Made by a program: the position numbers and the translations under genes
Shown here: one piece after another, positions 13,110 to 26,408 of the stretch
Layout of the letters: the number at the start of each line of letters is the position of its first letter
How positions within the stretch are numbered: the stretch's first letter is position 1
The notes under the pieces: model-generated
Told to the model about the DNA's origin: nothing
Databases searched by the model: none
Seen by the model: only the letters and a program-made list of their open reading frames with translations
Origin: Lepus europaeus
Lineage: Eukaryota; Chordata; Mammalia; Lagomorpha; Leporidae
Direction of reading: 5' to 3'
Assembly (NCBI RefSeq): GCF_033115175.1
Contig: NC_084834.1
Location: forward strand, 13,117,294 to 13,181,293
Length of the DNA: 64,000 bases

Positions 13110-13256
13110 GAATTAAGGAAGGGGAGAGGGAGCGGGAAAGGGGAGGGTTGTGGGTGGGAGGGAAGTTATGGGAGGGGGGAAGCCAATGCAACCCATAAGC
13201 TGTACTTTGGAAATTTATATTCATTAAATAAAAGTTTAATAAATGAAAAAAAAGAA
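13110..13256 (+). mobile_element. LINE-1 3' end stub
   Basis: Only the last part of a lagomorph L1 3'UTR: G-rich tract (13118-13178), 'aagccaatgcaacccataag', 'cattaaataaaagtttaat', short A tail. It closely parallels the end of the L1 at 4281-6328. Confidence 0.85.
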
Positions 13257-15354
13257 TTAAGTTCTGCAAATCTTGAAAGTTTTATTATTTAAAAAAACAT
13301 TCACTAGTACACATCTCCCTCATCTGGAGATAGGGGAACAGAGGAAGTTCCAAAGCCCCTGCTCTCTGAAATTGGCACTGAGTGCACATCAGGCTGAAGA
13401 AGAGAGAACTATTTTGAAAACCAATTAAAATTCTTTTTGGCATTTAAGAGATTTGTTTTGAATGTGAAGAAACTTTAAAGCGGTATAAAATTGAGTGTGC
13501 TTTAAGTAGGAATTGTGGGTTCTGAAATGCTGAGGAACATTAGTATTGACAGAATGATTTTACAGAAAGAAAAAGGAATCGCCTGGCGTCAAAAGCAGGA
13601 AGCTCTTCCCAGGATTGGATTTGAGTAAGAATGTGAGTTTAAGGCTGCTTGCACTAATCACTTCAGTCACACAATCATTCACTTCAGACAACCTGTTTGA
13701 CTGGCTCTTTGACCTTATTATCATGATGTTTGACTAAATTGATTCAACAATTCAGTCGAAATGGCAGGACCACAAACAGTTTTAGGCTCTGCAAATGCTA
13801 CCTATAATTTCAAGTCAATGGACAGCATTCACTGTGAGCACAGGGTCTGTATAATGTAATAATTAGTTTAAACCTTTTCTCCTCTCCTAAACCTGCTAAT
13901 CCTGCTCTTCCCCTTTCCTGGCAAGAGATCACTTTGATTCCTACTTCAGAGAGAACATAAACCAAACCACTCTATTAATACATGCCACTCACGCAAATCC
14001 TAACTGCCAGTTACAGATTCTTTTGACAAGTATCCTTGACTTTCAGAGACCTCAATATGCTTACACCCTGATAACTGTATTTTTTATTGTTATTGTTGTC
14101 ATTGTTTTCATTTCAAATGTGGAATGTGAATTGCATTCAGCAGAACACTCTTGAAGAAAATATTATATTACTATAGTTCCTAGATGACTACTAGAATAGG
14201 ATTCTTTTCTGAATCCTATTTCCTTCTGGACTATATTTCATTTTGCTAGTAAGACATTTCTCTATTACTTTCTAAAAACTTGGACATAGTGATTCTTTGA
14301 ATATGGAATGATATAATAATTCTATTTGATTTTTAACCATGAAAGAAGGAAGGAAGAAAAAGATAAAAGTAATTAAAATTTTTTATCATTTTATTACATA
14401 CGATTTCTTTAGATATGTCCAAGCAGCTTTGTGAGGAAAAAGGCTAAAAATGTACTGATAATCCGCACAGATAAAATTTGCAAAATGCAACTTTAAGCTC
14501 TAAGATCTTTGTTTCAGTACAGAGTTTAAAAGGCTATAATTCTTAGCTGCTTTTTAGAAAGATCAGTAGTAACTAATACAACATTTGTGTGATTTCAGCA
14601 TAATTTGGATTCAGTCAGAGAAATACTTTTTTTTTCTTATTCATGATAGAAAGTAATGTACAAGGAAGAAGATTTGAATATAATCGGCTGGATACTGTAA
14701 TAGGTTGGTTACAATCTGCAATCTAAATAACAATATTGTAGCTGCAGTGGTAGCTCCCTTGTTCAGAGGAATGCCAACCAGCTCTTAAATAAAGGTAACA
14801 ATGGAGTTCATCAGATCATCCTAACAACACAAAATGCATGGCCTGTTCTACAGAATTATCTCTGTAGAATTTACTTAACCAATCACAGGTATATTTGTTT
14901 TGCATTTGAGAATGCTCATACTTTAATAGGAATGGATCAGGGATGGCATGAATAGTAAATACTCAGAAATGGTCACTGCCTTCATATGTTAAAAAGTCAC
15001 AGGATTCAATGAATGGAGGAAAGATAGTTCTGTCTGTTTTGGTTTGGTCTCCTCTTTATGTTTTCCAGAGCATAAATACAAAAATACTAGAATTATTGAT
15101 TATAAAGCAAATAAAAAAAAAAAAACCTCTAACCATAAGCCAAAACAAAACATAAACAAGCACATAAATTAGCCTTTAAAAGCAGCTAGTTGTATTTCCT
15201 GCTCCTCATCTTAAAGAAGTTAATGATGTTTATTTATTACCATGAATTAGGAGAAAAAAATTTTCTTTGCCTCTCTTTCTCAACTCTCTTTATTCCTGTC
15301 CACTGGAAAGGAGAGTTTGGTATTAGTAGTCTGTCGGAGATACAGTAACAGAAC
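13257..15354. other. unassigned non-coding sequence
   Basis: About 2.1 kb of single-copy-looking, AT-rich sequence with no exon, RNA gene or repeat I can name. Confidence 0.45.
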
Positions 15355-15369
15355 AGAACTAATATTTGC

Positions 15370-15400
15370 TTTATTTATTTATTTATTGACAGGCAGAGTG

Positions 15401-15431
<31 letters not shown>

Positions 15432-15708
15432 AAAGGTCTTCCTTTACCATTGATTCACCCCCACAATGGCCGCTGCAGCCAGCGCACCATGCCGATATGA
15501 AGCCAGGAGCCAGGTGTTTCTCCTGATCTCCCATGTGGGTACAGGGCCCAAGGACTTGGGCCATCCTCCACTGCACTCCTGGGCCACAGCAGAGAGCTGG
15601 CCTGAAAGAGGAGCAACCGGGACAGAATCCGGCGCCCCGACCGGATTAGAACCTGGTGTGCCAGTGCCACAGGCAGAGGATTAGCCTATTAAGCCGCAGT
15701 GCCAGCCC
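15370..15708 (-). mobile_element. C-SINE, minus strand
   Basis: Reverse C-SINE with a (TTTA)n tail remnant, a GA microsatellite (about 15408-15432) and the reversed head ending 'aagccgcagtgccagccc'. An imperfect direct repeat (agaactaatatttgc / agaactagtatttgc) flanks it at 15355-15369 and 15710-15724. Confidence 0.9.
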
Positions 15709-15724
15709 AAGAACTAGTATTTGC

Positions 15725-16721
15725 ACCAATATTTGGTTTGACCTCTGCCTAAAACTGTTTTGGAATTAGCGCTTTTTTTCATCTATAAATAAATAATAAA
15801 AATGTCCATCTAGCTGATCCAGACACAATAAAATATATATGAAAATCTTTTTTATGACATGAAAAACAGTAAATTCATAAGGATAATCTTAACAAATATT
15901 TTTTTTTAAACTGAAGTACAAAAATATACTCTTGAAAAATGCCTTGAAATTAGATTGGGCATTCCTATATCTATCTGCTTTGTTTTATTTTATTTTTTTC
16001 AGAGTTAGGACCTATGCAATAAATGCAATTTGACTGCAGGTTTCACTCCTGAGTTAATGATGATTGTTTTCCTCAAATACAAAGGAAAATAAGAATCACA
16101 TTTCCTAATATTTATCATCCATGGATCGAACTTACTTATTTTGCTCAGCTGATTTTCATAAAACTTCTGACTAAGAAAATAATCTATATTACTTTGTATT
16201 AAATGTAAAATTCTAGCAGTCAGGGGCACCTAAATTAGAATAGCATCTCTACCTCTTACAATGTTTAAGTCATGCAGCAATTATTTAACTTCAGTAATGC
16301 TCTTAATTAACCTTGATACTTACCATGCAAGGTTGTAAAAATCAACTATAAAAATTATATAATATTTACATATTTATATCAAAATATAACATTATATACC
16401 ATAAACAGATAAAATTTTTATGTATCAGTTTAAAATTTTAAAAGCAGAGAAAACTTTTAAAAATAACAATTTAACAAAAGAGAAGATAATCTTGAGGGGG
16501 ACAACAAATAGAAAACAGATAAAACTGGCAGAAATAAAGCTGATATTATGATCTGACTTCCAATATTTCACAAGTTCTATCAAACTGAATAAATTTACGT
16601 GAATTATCCCATTCTTTCCAAGTTTCAATTCCCTAATATAAAATGAGATATTGAATTAAGTAAATGTGTGATCACTCCTTGTAGCTTCATGAATCTAAGA
16701 ACCCAGATCTACTCTTAAGAC

Positions 16722-16761
<40 letters not shown>

Positions 16762-19018
16762 CTATTTTGATTACATGAGGAGGGTGTCTCCATTTAACAG
16801 ATGAGCAGACTCCCCTGAAATCTTAAGCACTTACTTCAGTTCACAAAAAAGCAGTGATCAGCAAAGTTTCCTTTCAAAAAGTCAGTTAGTATTTTATCCC
16901 TCATGGCTCCAAGAATTTCTGTGGCAACTACTCAACTGTGTTATTGGAACACATTTTGTGTGCTTATTTGTATTTTGCATAATTTTAAATTATATCATTA
17001 AATATCATTTTAAAAACCTTTTTCTTCAACCATTTAAAAATGTTAAATAGACTCTTAGTTCATTGACCACACAAAATAAATGGTGGGTTGGGCTTGGACT
17101 GCAGGCTACAGTTTCATGGCTCCTGCATGCAGCATTAATGGTAGAACTTTAATAGATTGTGGATGTTCTTTGTCTAGAGGAAAAGTATCAAATCAAGGAC
17201 TTCATTTTTAAAATTATTGAATATGCATATTTCAGCAGTATATTTCTGGAAGTATCTTTACCTTCATAATAGGTGAAAGATGAAAAGAAATAGCAAAATG
17301 TATGTTTTTGCTAAAACTAAACAGTTGATTCATTTTCTGGAAGAGATAGTATAAGAATGGCAAAGTAAAAAGAAAAGAAAAATGGTGGAAACAATTTTTT
17401 GCATTTCTAGGTACATATATTGTGTTAACTCTGATAATGATTTTGAGGTCTATATCAACATGCAACCACATATTACTACATGCTAAAACGCTGATAATAA
17501 TAACTACCAACACCACAGCAGTATCAAAATATTTGTAGATCTTGGGAAAACTGCACAAACTACTATTTTCAATTACTCAAAAGAGAAAAGCAAACTTTCT
17601 GATGATAGTAGTTAGCAAATTGTTTTCATAAAAGAAGAAAAAGGAGTAATATAATTTTTGAAATAGGCAGAATTAAGTGCTAACTAGGAATATGGCAACA
17701 CAGTATTCTATTCCAGTGGCTTATTACCATAACAGGTTTAATTTGTAAGAGAGAAAAACTTTAGAATGTATTTATAAATGAATGGATTTTGTTCTCTTTT
17801 TTTCCAATATGATTTTATGGTTGTTAGCTTTTTTCTTATTTATACAGTAGGTCAAAAGAGAAACCCATACCACGAGGAATGCTCTTTATCCCCCATTGAA
17901 ATAGTGTTGATATAATCTTGATAGCAGAGAGTATTACAGTTTAGTTCTTTTCTCTACATTTTTTTTCATCTAAATCAATTATCTGTCCTCAAAACTGCAA
18001 TGGAAAATCAAATTCCTGACTTCATGTTGCCACATTAGAACTATTGTCAACTACATATCATCACACGGAAACCTACAGCTTGCTGCACTGATTGGGTAAA
18101 GTTCACACTGACAGTGCTAGACAATGCGCTATTTTAAATTATTCTACACTGTTTGCAAAAATCCTGACTTTGACACCTGATATAATGGAACACTGGCATA
18201 GCTTTCTGATGTGTGAATGTCACTGGCTGTTTTGACCTGACAGAAATCCCACATAAAAAATAAAGTTAAAACAAATGTTTTGTTTGAAGGAATTCTTTTA
18301 CCCAAATGTGAATTATTTTTCCTCATTCTTTATGTGTATTCTGTTTTTGACTCTTGTATGCAGCAGTCGTGGTATATTTTCACACTTTGGTTACATAAAC
18401 TGTTGTAGAAAATTGATCATTTTCTTATTGTGAATGCAATAATTCTTATATCACATACCTTGATTTACATTTGACTCCTGATGTTGTAGACAATCTGAAA
18501 GATGAAAGGAATAATGTGTTTGGTCTGTAGTTCTGAATCCCTCATCCACTGTTTATGTTACTAAACATAGAACTTACCAGGGGAATGGAATGCTTTGTGG
18601 GGAATGCAATATTGGTGTGATACAGGCTTGTCAGAGAACTTGCACAATGGAAAAGCTATTGCACACCATTGGAACATGGTATTTATAGAGTTTGGCATCT
18701 GTACCCAAAACAACAGGATGCACAACCTAGCTCCATCCACATAATTTTATGAATGTTATGCAATGTCACTAGGATTCTAATTACTTAACCTAAAAGATAA
18801 TTGATGATAGTATCGAATCCATAGCGTTGTGATGATTCTCATATATGTGATCAAATATAATAATATTTTGAAAGTTTGTAGTTGAAAACCCCTTCCACTT
18901 GCTCTTTCATTGGATTTAACCAAGAAACATAATCTAAAATAAAGGATTACATAAATGTCAATCAAAATATTAATTGTAACTATTGAGTTAGTATCTAATT
19001 AAATCACACATGCAAGGT
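15725..19018. other. unassigned AT-rich non-coding sequence
   Basis: No exon, RNA gene or clear interspersed repeat identified in this 3.3 kb. It contains an (AT)n microsatellite at 16723-16758. Confidence 0.45.
16723..16758. repeat. (AT)n microsatellite
   Basis: Uninterrupted AT dinucleotides, about 18 copies. Confidence 0.95.
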
Positions 19019-19265
19019 ACAGCGTTGTGGCATAGTGGGGTAAGTACTGCCTGCAATATCAAAATCTCTTAAGGACACTGGTTCAAATCTTGGCTTCTCC
19101 ACTTCCAATCCAGCTCTCTGCTTATGGCCTAGGAAAGCAGTGGAGAATGGCCCAAGTAATTGGAGGCTCTGCACTCCCATGGGAGATCCTGATGAAGCTC
19201 CTGGTAGGCTCAACCCTAACCATTTGCATTTGCAGCCATTTGGGAAGTGAACCAAAGGATGGAAG

Positions 19266-19308
<43 letters not shown>

Positions 19309-19335
19309 TTTCAAATAAAAGAAAATAAATTTTGA
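19019..19335 (+). mobile_element. older C-SINE-like element with (CT)n tract
   Basis: Diverged SINE: 'cagcgttgtggcatagtggg' head, 'gagaatggcccaagtaattg' body, a long (CT)n run at 19267-19306 and a 'tttcaaataaaagaaaataa' tail. Confidence 0.8.
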
Positions 19336-22236
19336 GAAAAGAAGCTATCAAAACCAGAGCATATGTGCCCTAAATATGAAGCCTAAAATAAACTGATCCT
19401 CTCTCCAAATTGGATTGGATCCCTGTGATTGGCCTGCAAAACTGAAAATACAAACGTGGTATTGAAAGTCTTCCGCAATCCAAACAGAAGCTCTCAAAGG
19501 ATGGAAGGGTGAAATCAATAGGAGATGCCAGAGACACAAAGACTGATAAAAAGGAAGCAGTCAGTAGTGGGAGCATTCTCTGTTTGAAGGAAAGGACAAA
19601 CCAGTAGGAGACCAGAGCTTGTGAAAGCAGAAACTTTTACATTGTGATGGCAGAAAATATGGCTCAATAGTAGGTCTATTCTTAGCTCAAATATTGTTCA
19701 CCCTCAACAAATAGCACCTAGATAGAATGTCCTCAAGAGGATAGATTTTGGGGAATTTCCTTCTAGATGGATTCAGATAGGCAAATTGTGTTTAGGAAGA
19801 AAACAGTAAATATTACCCAGTTTCAAAAAAGGAACAATTTAATTTATCCATTCATTTTGAAAGTTTTCCTTTTTGGTGCTGTAAACTTTTATTAAATACC
19901 ACTACAATAGAATGACTAACCCTACATGATTCTGTAAGAATAAACATTACTTGGCATTCCTAAAATATAAAATAATTTATTGAAGAAGTTCCAATATACA
20001 CAAACTCTGAATACCTTTCCAGAAGGAAAATTAGTGTTCTATACTTAACTCTGAGGGGTTGAAGTTTGCATATGTGTACAATGGGCGTGTTGAATTAGAG
20101 CATACAAGTGCAACAAGAGTAATAAGGTAGAAAAAAATCAGCCTCACATGCAGCTGACACCAAAAATTTTTCCTAAAAAGCCCAGTGCATTTCTTGACTT
20201 CTAAGAACAAAAGCTGAGCATAGATATGTATCTTAATTCAGGTTGCTATAACAAAATGACATAAACAGAGGGTCTTAAAAAACATGCATGTGTATCTTAT
20301 AGTTCAGAGGTAAGAAGTCTAAAATGAAAGTGCCAGATTCACGTTAGATCATGACTGGACTTTGGGTCTCCAGAAAGTCAGCTTTACTGAGTCCTCACAT
20401 GTGGAGAGCAGAGAAAGAGGAAGCTCTCCTATTTCTTATATTGGCATAATCCCATTCATGAATGCTCCACCTTTGTGCTGGATCCTAGATCAAGAAGATC
20501 TTATTTTAAAGTGGACCACCCATGGCTATCGTTTTTTGGAGGACTGGAGTTCACCAAAGCCACTAGCAAAGAGTAATGATAGTTTGAGGATTTTCATTCT
20601 TTAGAAGAACTATTCATACTTCTAGTTAAGTTGTGAAAATCATTCAGATCAAGATTTTAGATTGTATCTTTCCATTGTTTTAAGTAAAATGAAGGATATC
20701 TCAAGTGTTACATACTGGGATTCATCCTAGTTTGATATATTAAAGATTTGCTTTCTTTCATTTGGAAAATAAAAGAGATGTGTAGAACTTGTGCTTTCAA
20801 TTTTTGCCTCATGCCATAATTTTCACAGTTTTGCATAGACTATATATTAAAAGCCCATTAATACATTAATATGTATTAAAATTTGTCTAGAAAAGAGATT
20901 GACTTATCAGAACTTTAAGTTGTGGGTCTCATGAGACAAACAATAATTAGAGTATAGAATTGGACTCAAGGATTACTTAAATAAAAAAATAACTCATGTA
21001 TCCCCACTAGGAGAGCTTGAGTGAAGAAGCTATTTCAGGGTGGAATGCCTGACGGTGCCCTGGGTGGCCAGGACTCTGCTCCCCACAAGGGCCTGCGTGA
21101 GACGTGAGCCTTTGGCACGTGGCTTCCCCCGCATGGGGACTGGTGAGGTGCTGAGTGGCAGCCACAGCTGCCAGCAGGTTTGGCATGTTCTCAGACACAC
21201 TGGCTCATACAGAGTTTGTGTTAGGCCTTCCAGGAGCTGGGGTTCTGTGATTTTGCTGACTGTACTCAACACATCTGCGTGGTCTGTCACGGCCTGGGCA
21301 TGGTTGTAGGCACTGGCACAGCAGGAGTGGGGAAGGTTCCTCCTGCAGCTCCTGTCAGAGCAGATGTCAGTCAGGATCCATGATCAAGGACCAAACCAGG
21401 TGGTTCCGTGTGGGACACAGGTGTCTTCATGGACATCTCAATTGCTAATACCCAGCAGTAGCAGAGGATCTTTGAGAATTTCTTGGGTTGCCAGCAATTT
21501 AAAAATGAGAGAGGAAAGCAATGACTGTACATGTACTCTGTGAACATCAGTTGGTAGGATGGCTCTGGGTCTCTAACACTCTGCAGCACTCCCTCAGCTA
21601 GTTAGCTGTGAGGGGCTCCCGAGAGGGCCCAAGTAGGAGGGAAGTGTAACAGCAGACTATGGCCCCAGTGCTCTTGAGAATCACAGGCTATAAAACTGAC
21701 AGAGAAATGAAGTCTCTTTTCATGATCTAACATCGTGGGCGAGAGATTCTAGATTACAGCAACTCATGACATATATGGCCCAATCATTTAAAAAATGCAG
21801 ACCACTGATGTTTACTCATATGAGGATGGTAAGTATGGAAAGGGGTGGAATCTGGTTGAAATTGATCACATCTTTTTTTTTTTGTGAGGTGTAAAAATCT
21901 AGTTGGAGGCAGATTTTAGGAGGCCTTATACTTTACAACGGAAATAACAAGTCATCAATGTGTAGTGCACTGAGGGATCTTGGTCTTCTAAGCTAGGCAA
22001 TGGGTTATTACTTCTGTTTGCGTTGAAAAGGTCCTCTGCCTAGGTACCTGCTTTATGCAGTGCCTCCCCAGAGAGAGCACACCTGATGCTCACTCCCAAG
22101 TCACAGCTCTCTTGCTTGCAGAAGCCCCAGGAGAACTTGAGCTGTCCACGGTGGTGTACCCACACTGACAACAAGGCATGTTTGATCATACCTGTCACCA
22201 TCAGCCTGATGTATATTGAAATTTTTCTCTGCCTAG
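19336..22236. other. non-coding sequence upstream of the first recognised exon
   Basis: Probably intronic, because the first recognised exon needs an upstream exon that supplies one base of a split codon. I could not find that exon here. The part at 20230-20540 is an ancient repeat in reverse. The GC-richer section at 21030-21600 has no frame I recognise. Confidence 0.45.
20230..20540 (-). mobile_element. ancient mammalian interspersed repeat, minus strand
   Basis: Contains 'caggttgctataacaaaatg' and 'ttatagttcagaggtaagaa', the reverse of the family seen at 6940-7262 (common consensus phrase 'gctataacaaa' followed by 'tctcacagttctggagg'). Heavily diverged. Confidence 0.45.
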
Positions 22237-22416
22237 GGTATGAATGTCCATATGCTATTCAAGCAAGCTACCATCGAGCTGCTCTTCATAATCATGAACC
22301 GGGGAAGTCCACCTCCACCCTGAGCATGGAGGATCCTGTTCTGGACATCTTGTCTTATGGAGGGATCCAGTTCGTTTTGAAGCCCAGGCACGTGGCTGAA
22401 AGGCCGCGCCGCTGCG
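22237..22416 (+). CDS. exon: end of RA-like region (ARHGAP20-like)
   Basis: A 180-bp exon between a pyrimidine-rich acceptor (tttttctctgcctag) and a consensus donor (gtaagt), phase 1-1. The frame reads GYECPYAIQ... near the start and ...IQFVLKPR near the end. In ARHGAP20 the Ras-associating region closes with a similar 'YPYGIK' segment and a 'QFILKP' segment before the RhoGAP domain, so this is assigned to the same place. RA-like domains bind Ras/Rap-type GTPases; whether this copy does is unknown. The split glycine codon at its left edge needs an upstream exon ending in one base, which was not found. Confidence 0.7.
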
Positions 22417-22776
22417 GTAAGTCTAATTTCCAGCAGGGTTCTGCTCTCTGCTCATCCATGCATTCCTGAGAAAAAATTCATGACAGAGAGCTGTTCTCTA
22501 TGAGGGAGGAGGTGTGCATAAGTACAGGGACCCCCACCACGCTGCTCCTCTCAGAAAGGAACCCACTGCAACATTGTTGAGAAATCAACTGTAACAAATA
22601 CTCACCAAGAACCAGGCTTAGAGAAACTGTTCAAAATCAGAACCCATCTCACTTCCAGGAGGATTGTGGTGGTTCTTCTACATTAGAACTTTTGTCTCCT
22701 CTGGATACCCTGAGCATTTGCTCCATAAAATAATGCATGCACAATCCTATGTGTCTCCAGAGAGAAGTTTCTTGGG

Positions 22777-23075
22777 GCCTGGCATCATGGTACAGTGGGT
22801 TAAGCTGCATCCTGCAATCCACATCAGAGCATTGGCTTCAGTCCTGGCTCTCCCAGTTCTGATGAAGCTCGCTGGCTTTATCAGAATGTGCCCGGGAAGG
22901 AAGCAGAAAATGGCCCAAATACCTGGGTCCTTTGTCTCGCATGTGGGAGACCCAGGTGGAGTTCTAATCTCCAGCCCTATCCCTGGTTGTTGTGGCCATT
23001 TGAGAAGAGAACAGAGTGATGAAAGATGTCTTTCTCTGTGTGTTATTCTGTATTACAAATCAATCTTTACAATGA
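22777..23075 (+). mobile_element. older SINE in intron
   Basis: Diverged C-SINE-like layout: 'ggcatcatggtacagtgggt' head, 'gaaaatggcccaaatacctg' body, short CT stretch. It lies in the intron after the RA-end exon. Confidence 0.75.
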
Positions 23076-24609
23076 AGAGCATCAGGTGTGAAGGCCTGGA
23101 AATGAAGACTAACCATTCCAGAGGTTACCCCTGAATCTGGAGTGAGAGCAGGAAGTAATCAGTTTACTGCATGCCTTAGACTTACCTTATATGGAAGATC
23201 TCCAGCTTGGTGAGAAACTGTGGCGTTGAATTTGGATCTCTTCTGGCTTGGGCTGAAGTGGCTAGGGGGTTGCTTCCTGAATTGATCTCTTCATTATGCC
23301 CATGGCATGCTGACTTTCTCCAGGCTTCAGATGCATATCTAGACCAGACATGGACTGAACAGTTACGATCAGGGATGTTTCAGCTTTTTGCTTTCCATTC
23401 TCTCCCTACTTGTCAGTATTCTTTTGAGAGACCTTTCTCTGAAGAACAGTTTTTAGTAAGGTGGGAAATATTGTGGCAAGAATATAATAATTTCCACTGT
23501 GAATGGTGTTTGTACTTTTCTTGTTGTGAGGATATTCTGTGAGTTCTATAGCTTATAAATGTGTTTTTGGTTGTAACTTGTGAGCATATAGTAATATTCT
23601 ATAAATGTTGCTCCTATACAAGATTGTAAATCTTAACTTTTTAAACATCTACAACCCCCATTTGGGCAAGAGAATGCCACCACCAGAAGTATCGCCAGGA
23701 CTGTCAGAAAGGCTCAGTGGTTTTGAAGTGAGCTGGTTGAATTACACAACGTGTCTCATGGAAAATGGCTGCTGTTTCCATTGGTCACAGAAGCAGCATG
23801 CGCTCTCACTAAAGAATGTACCTTATGAAAGCCTCAGCTAAGCACCAAAAGTATTTTTGTTTGAGAAAGATTGTAATGGCACTCATCTCTCTTTGTTCCC
23901 ATATGTTCGGATGTATAGATTCATATCAAGGCATGGAGCATGATGCTTAATTGCTTAGCCGTGTGACAACTAAGTAGTGGATTATGTCCCAATAGTTTTT
24001 TAAATAATGAAATCAGGTGAGTCTTAGGTGCACCAGGTTGCACACAAGTTAAACCATGTATTCTTGCCTGTTTTAAACAAAAAGTTGGATATGGTAGTAT
24101 GTATGAGCAGCCTCCTGCATTTGAGATGGCATTTGCTTTTTTCTTGTCTCCTTTTAAAATGGTGGAATTTTGAATGCTTGGTGTTGGATTTCTTTGTGAC
24201 TGCATGCTCTCTGGAGAGTACTAACTAACCAGAAAGAGAATGGAGATAAAGTTTACTTTAGGGTGAGGAAACTGATGTGTCGGATCCTTTACACCATTTG
24301 ATTGTAAATGATTATAGAAGAAAGCAATTTTCTTCAGGGTTGTGATAACTTGTGTGCCATGCTGAGTAATACATTATATTAGTGCAGTGAGGTGTAGATA
24401 GCATCATTCTTATACAAGTTGAGTCAAAGGGAAGTCCCAAGAATTGACTAACTGGGCTGGCTGATGAAGTGGCACATCTTGGAGCCTATCCTGGCTTCCT
24501 CAATGATACAGCACCATGAGGATTGCCCTCCGTTGTTTGTCTGATGGTGATGCATTCAGGGGCCCAGAAATGCCAAGAAGATGGCTGATGAAAGATATTT
24601 GGGGAGGGG

Positions 24610-24927
24610 GCCGATGGTGTGGCACAGCGGGTTAAAGCCCTGGCCTGAAGCGCTGTCGTCCCATATGGGCACCAGTTCTCATCCCGGCTGCTCCTCTTCC
24701 GATCCAGCTCTGTGCTATGGCCTAGGAAAGCAGTAGAAGATGACCCGAGTCCTTGGGCCCCTGCACCCATGTGGGAGACCCAGAAGAAGCTCCTTGCTCC
24801 TGGCTTTGGGTCGGCATAGCTCTATCCATTGTGGCCATCTGGGGAGTGAACCAGTGGATGGAAGTCCTTTCTCTGTCTCAACCTCTCTCTGTAATTCTGT
24901 CTTTCAAATAAATAAAATGAATCAAAA
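24610..24927 (+). mobile_element. C-SINE subfamily element in intron
   Basis: SINE with head 'ggccgatggtgtggcacagc', body 'gatgacccgagtccttgggc' and tail 'tttcaaataaataaaatgaa'. It belongs to the same older subgroup as the elements at 28520 and 28857. Confidence 0.85.
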
Positions 24928-25679
24928 AAAACCAGATTGTTTTTGGCAATTTCCCCTATCTGTCTATCACACTGCACCTTGACTCCTCTGGTGCCTTTTA
25001 TGATATTCAGCATAAATGGGTCATTTAAGAAGAAAAGTTTAGGTGCCTTCTTAAGAAAACGTGCACAGCTGAGCAGTAGATATTCCAAACTCATGTTTTC
25101 TTTGGTGATTCTCTTGTCTGTGGAAAATTCTTCTTCAGCATTCACCTGGCAGAGCTTGATGGGTAGCTAAAATATAGTCTGTATAGCTTGGCAGGGTGGC
25201 ACAAGGAACAAGGCCCCATGGGATCCTGCCACTCGTTTGGGAACCAAGTGAAGAAGGTGGAATCAAGTCACCTGGGGAACAGGTTAAGCTTTGTAACCCT
25301 GAAGAGCGAGGGAGGGAGGCAGAGGCTGGTGGAGTGATATCAGGGAGCTTGTGTCATGAAGTGCAGATCTCTTTGATGGGAGTGAGTTGCTGGTGGTTGG
25401 GCATTCAGACTACCAAACAGGAAATCTCATAGGGAAAGGTGACTTAGCATGAAGTAGATTATGAGACTCCACTTAGTTTGAATGTCAACTGTATTTTTTA
25501 GCTTTTCAAATGAGTTCTGACACCTGACTCCACTGGGTAAACTTCAGAGGATGTGTACAACTCAATGTGAGGTGTCTCATTATGCAAAAAAAATAAAAAG
25601 CAAAAACTGTAGGTAGCACTGCCAGAATTGAACCTGAGCAGCTTCCTCAAGTCTTTATATTTCATTTCTGGTTGATTAA

Positions 25680-26095
25680 TTGATTGTTTGATTTGAGAGA
25701 CCATCACACACATGCCCAAGAGAAGGAGGGAGGGATGGAGGGAGGGAGGGAGGGGGAGAAGGGAGGAGAAGGGAGGAGAGAGTTGAGATGAGTTTCCTAT
25801 CCTCTGATTCACTCACTAAATGTCAGCTGTGGCCATGGGCCAGGGACAGAACTGGAATCTGGTATTTATATCATGTCTCCTTTATGACAGGCAGGGCTAG
25901 AGCTGGAATTTGGGAACTTATTCCATGTTGTGCTTGTTAGAGGTAGGAACCCAAATTTGTTAGCCATGCATAGTGCCTCAGAGGGCCTGCATTTGCAAGA
26001 AGCTGGAATTGAGAGCCAAAGATGGACATCAGGTCCAGATACTCTGATATGAGCCTAGGGCATCTTAACAATTAGGCTAAACACCTGATTCTAAC
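25680..26095 (-). mobile_element. old SINE, minus strand, with (GGGA)n tract
   Basis: Reverse SINE-like body ('agctggaattgagagccaaa', 'atcttaacaattaggctaaa') preceded by a purine tract rich in GGGA at about 25725-25780. Strongly diverged. Confidence 0.5.
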
Positions 26096-26271
26096 TGCCA
26101 GCTTATAGGAAACTGGGAAGAAAAGTTCATGAACGTCACGTGGATGGAACTAGCCAATTTCAGATCGTAAGCTCTTGTGCACCACAAATGGAGCAGTTTC
26201 TGTCTTTTCTAAGGGTGGAAACAGAATCTGTCATTGATCCTCCACAGCTAATGGTCTCACTTTCTCCTCAG

Positions 26272-26408
26272 GCTTTCCCACGAACTGGCTGTCTTGCTGG
26301 GGCATTACCAGAAGCCATAATGACGTGCCCCAGGACGCCGCTCCTGCTCTTTCAGTGCCAACATTCCTGAGAGTGTCTGGTGTGGAGGACCTGATGCTCA
26401 CGCTTTGG
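26272..26408 (+). CDS. exon: linker before RhoGAP domain
   Basis: A 137-bp exon with acceptor 'tttctcctcag' and donor gtaggt; phase 1 in, phase 0 out, 45 full codons with no stop. The split codon with the previous exon gives Gly, followed by FPTNW...SCWG. In ARHGAP20 the matching place has an Arg-rich stretch and an 'I(I/N)WAFW' motif, which the NW..CW here mirrors. It ends ...EDLMLTLW, the position where RhoGAP family members start the domain (the 'LPxPVLDML' helix in ARHGAP20), but here it is poorly conserved. A second GT four bases downstream (26413) would break the frame with the next exon. Confidence 0.65.

Larger units (their letters stand above)
22417..26271. other. intron, RA end to linker exon
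   Basis: Contains three SINEs (22777-23075, 24610-24927, about 25680-26095). I see no further exon; the two flanking exons already join in phase 1. Open frames such as the one at 23207-23542 have no recognisable motif or splice signals. Confidence 0.55.

Noticed and set aside
21780..21834. Strong donor-like gtaagtat after 'gaggatg' at 21828, compatible in phase with the 22237 exon
   Set aside because: The frame upstream meets a stop within about 12 codons, no good acceptor is present at the right distance, and the residues do not resemble the RA domain.
23207..23542. Open frame of 111 codons in the first intron
   Set aside because: No recognisable domain and no splice signals at its borders. 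The exons on either side already join in phase without it.
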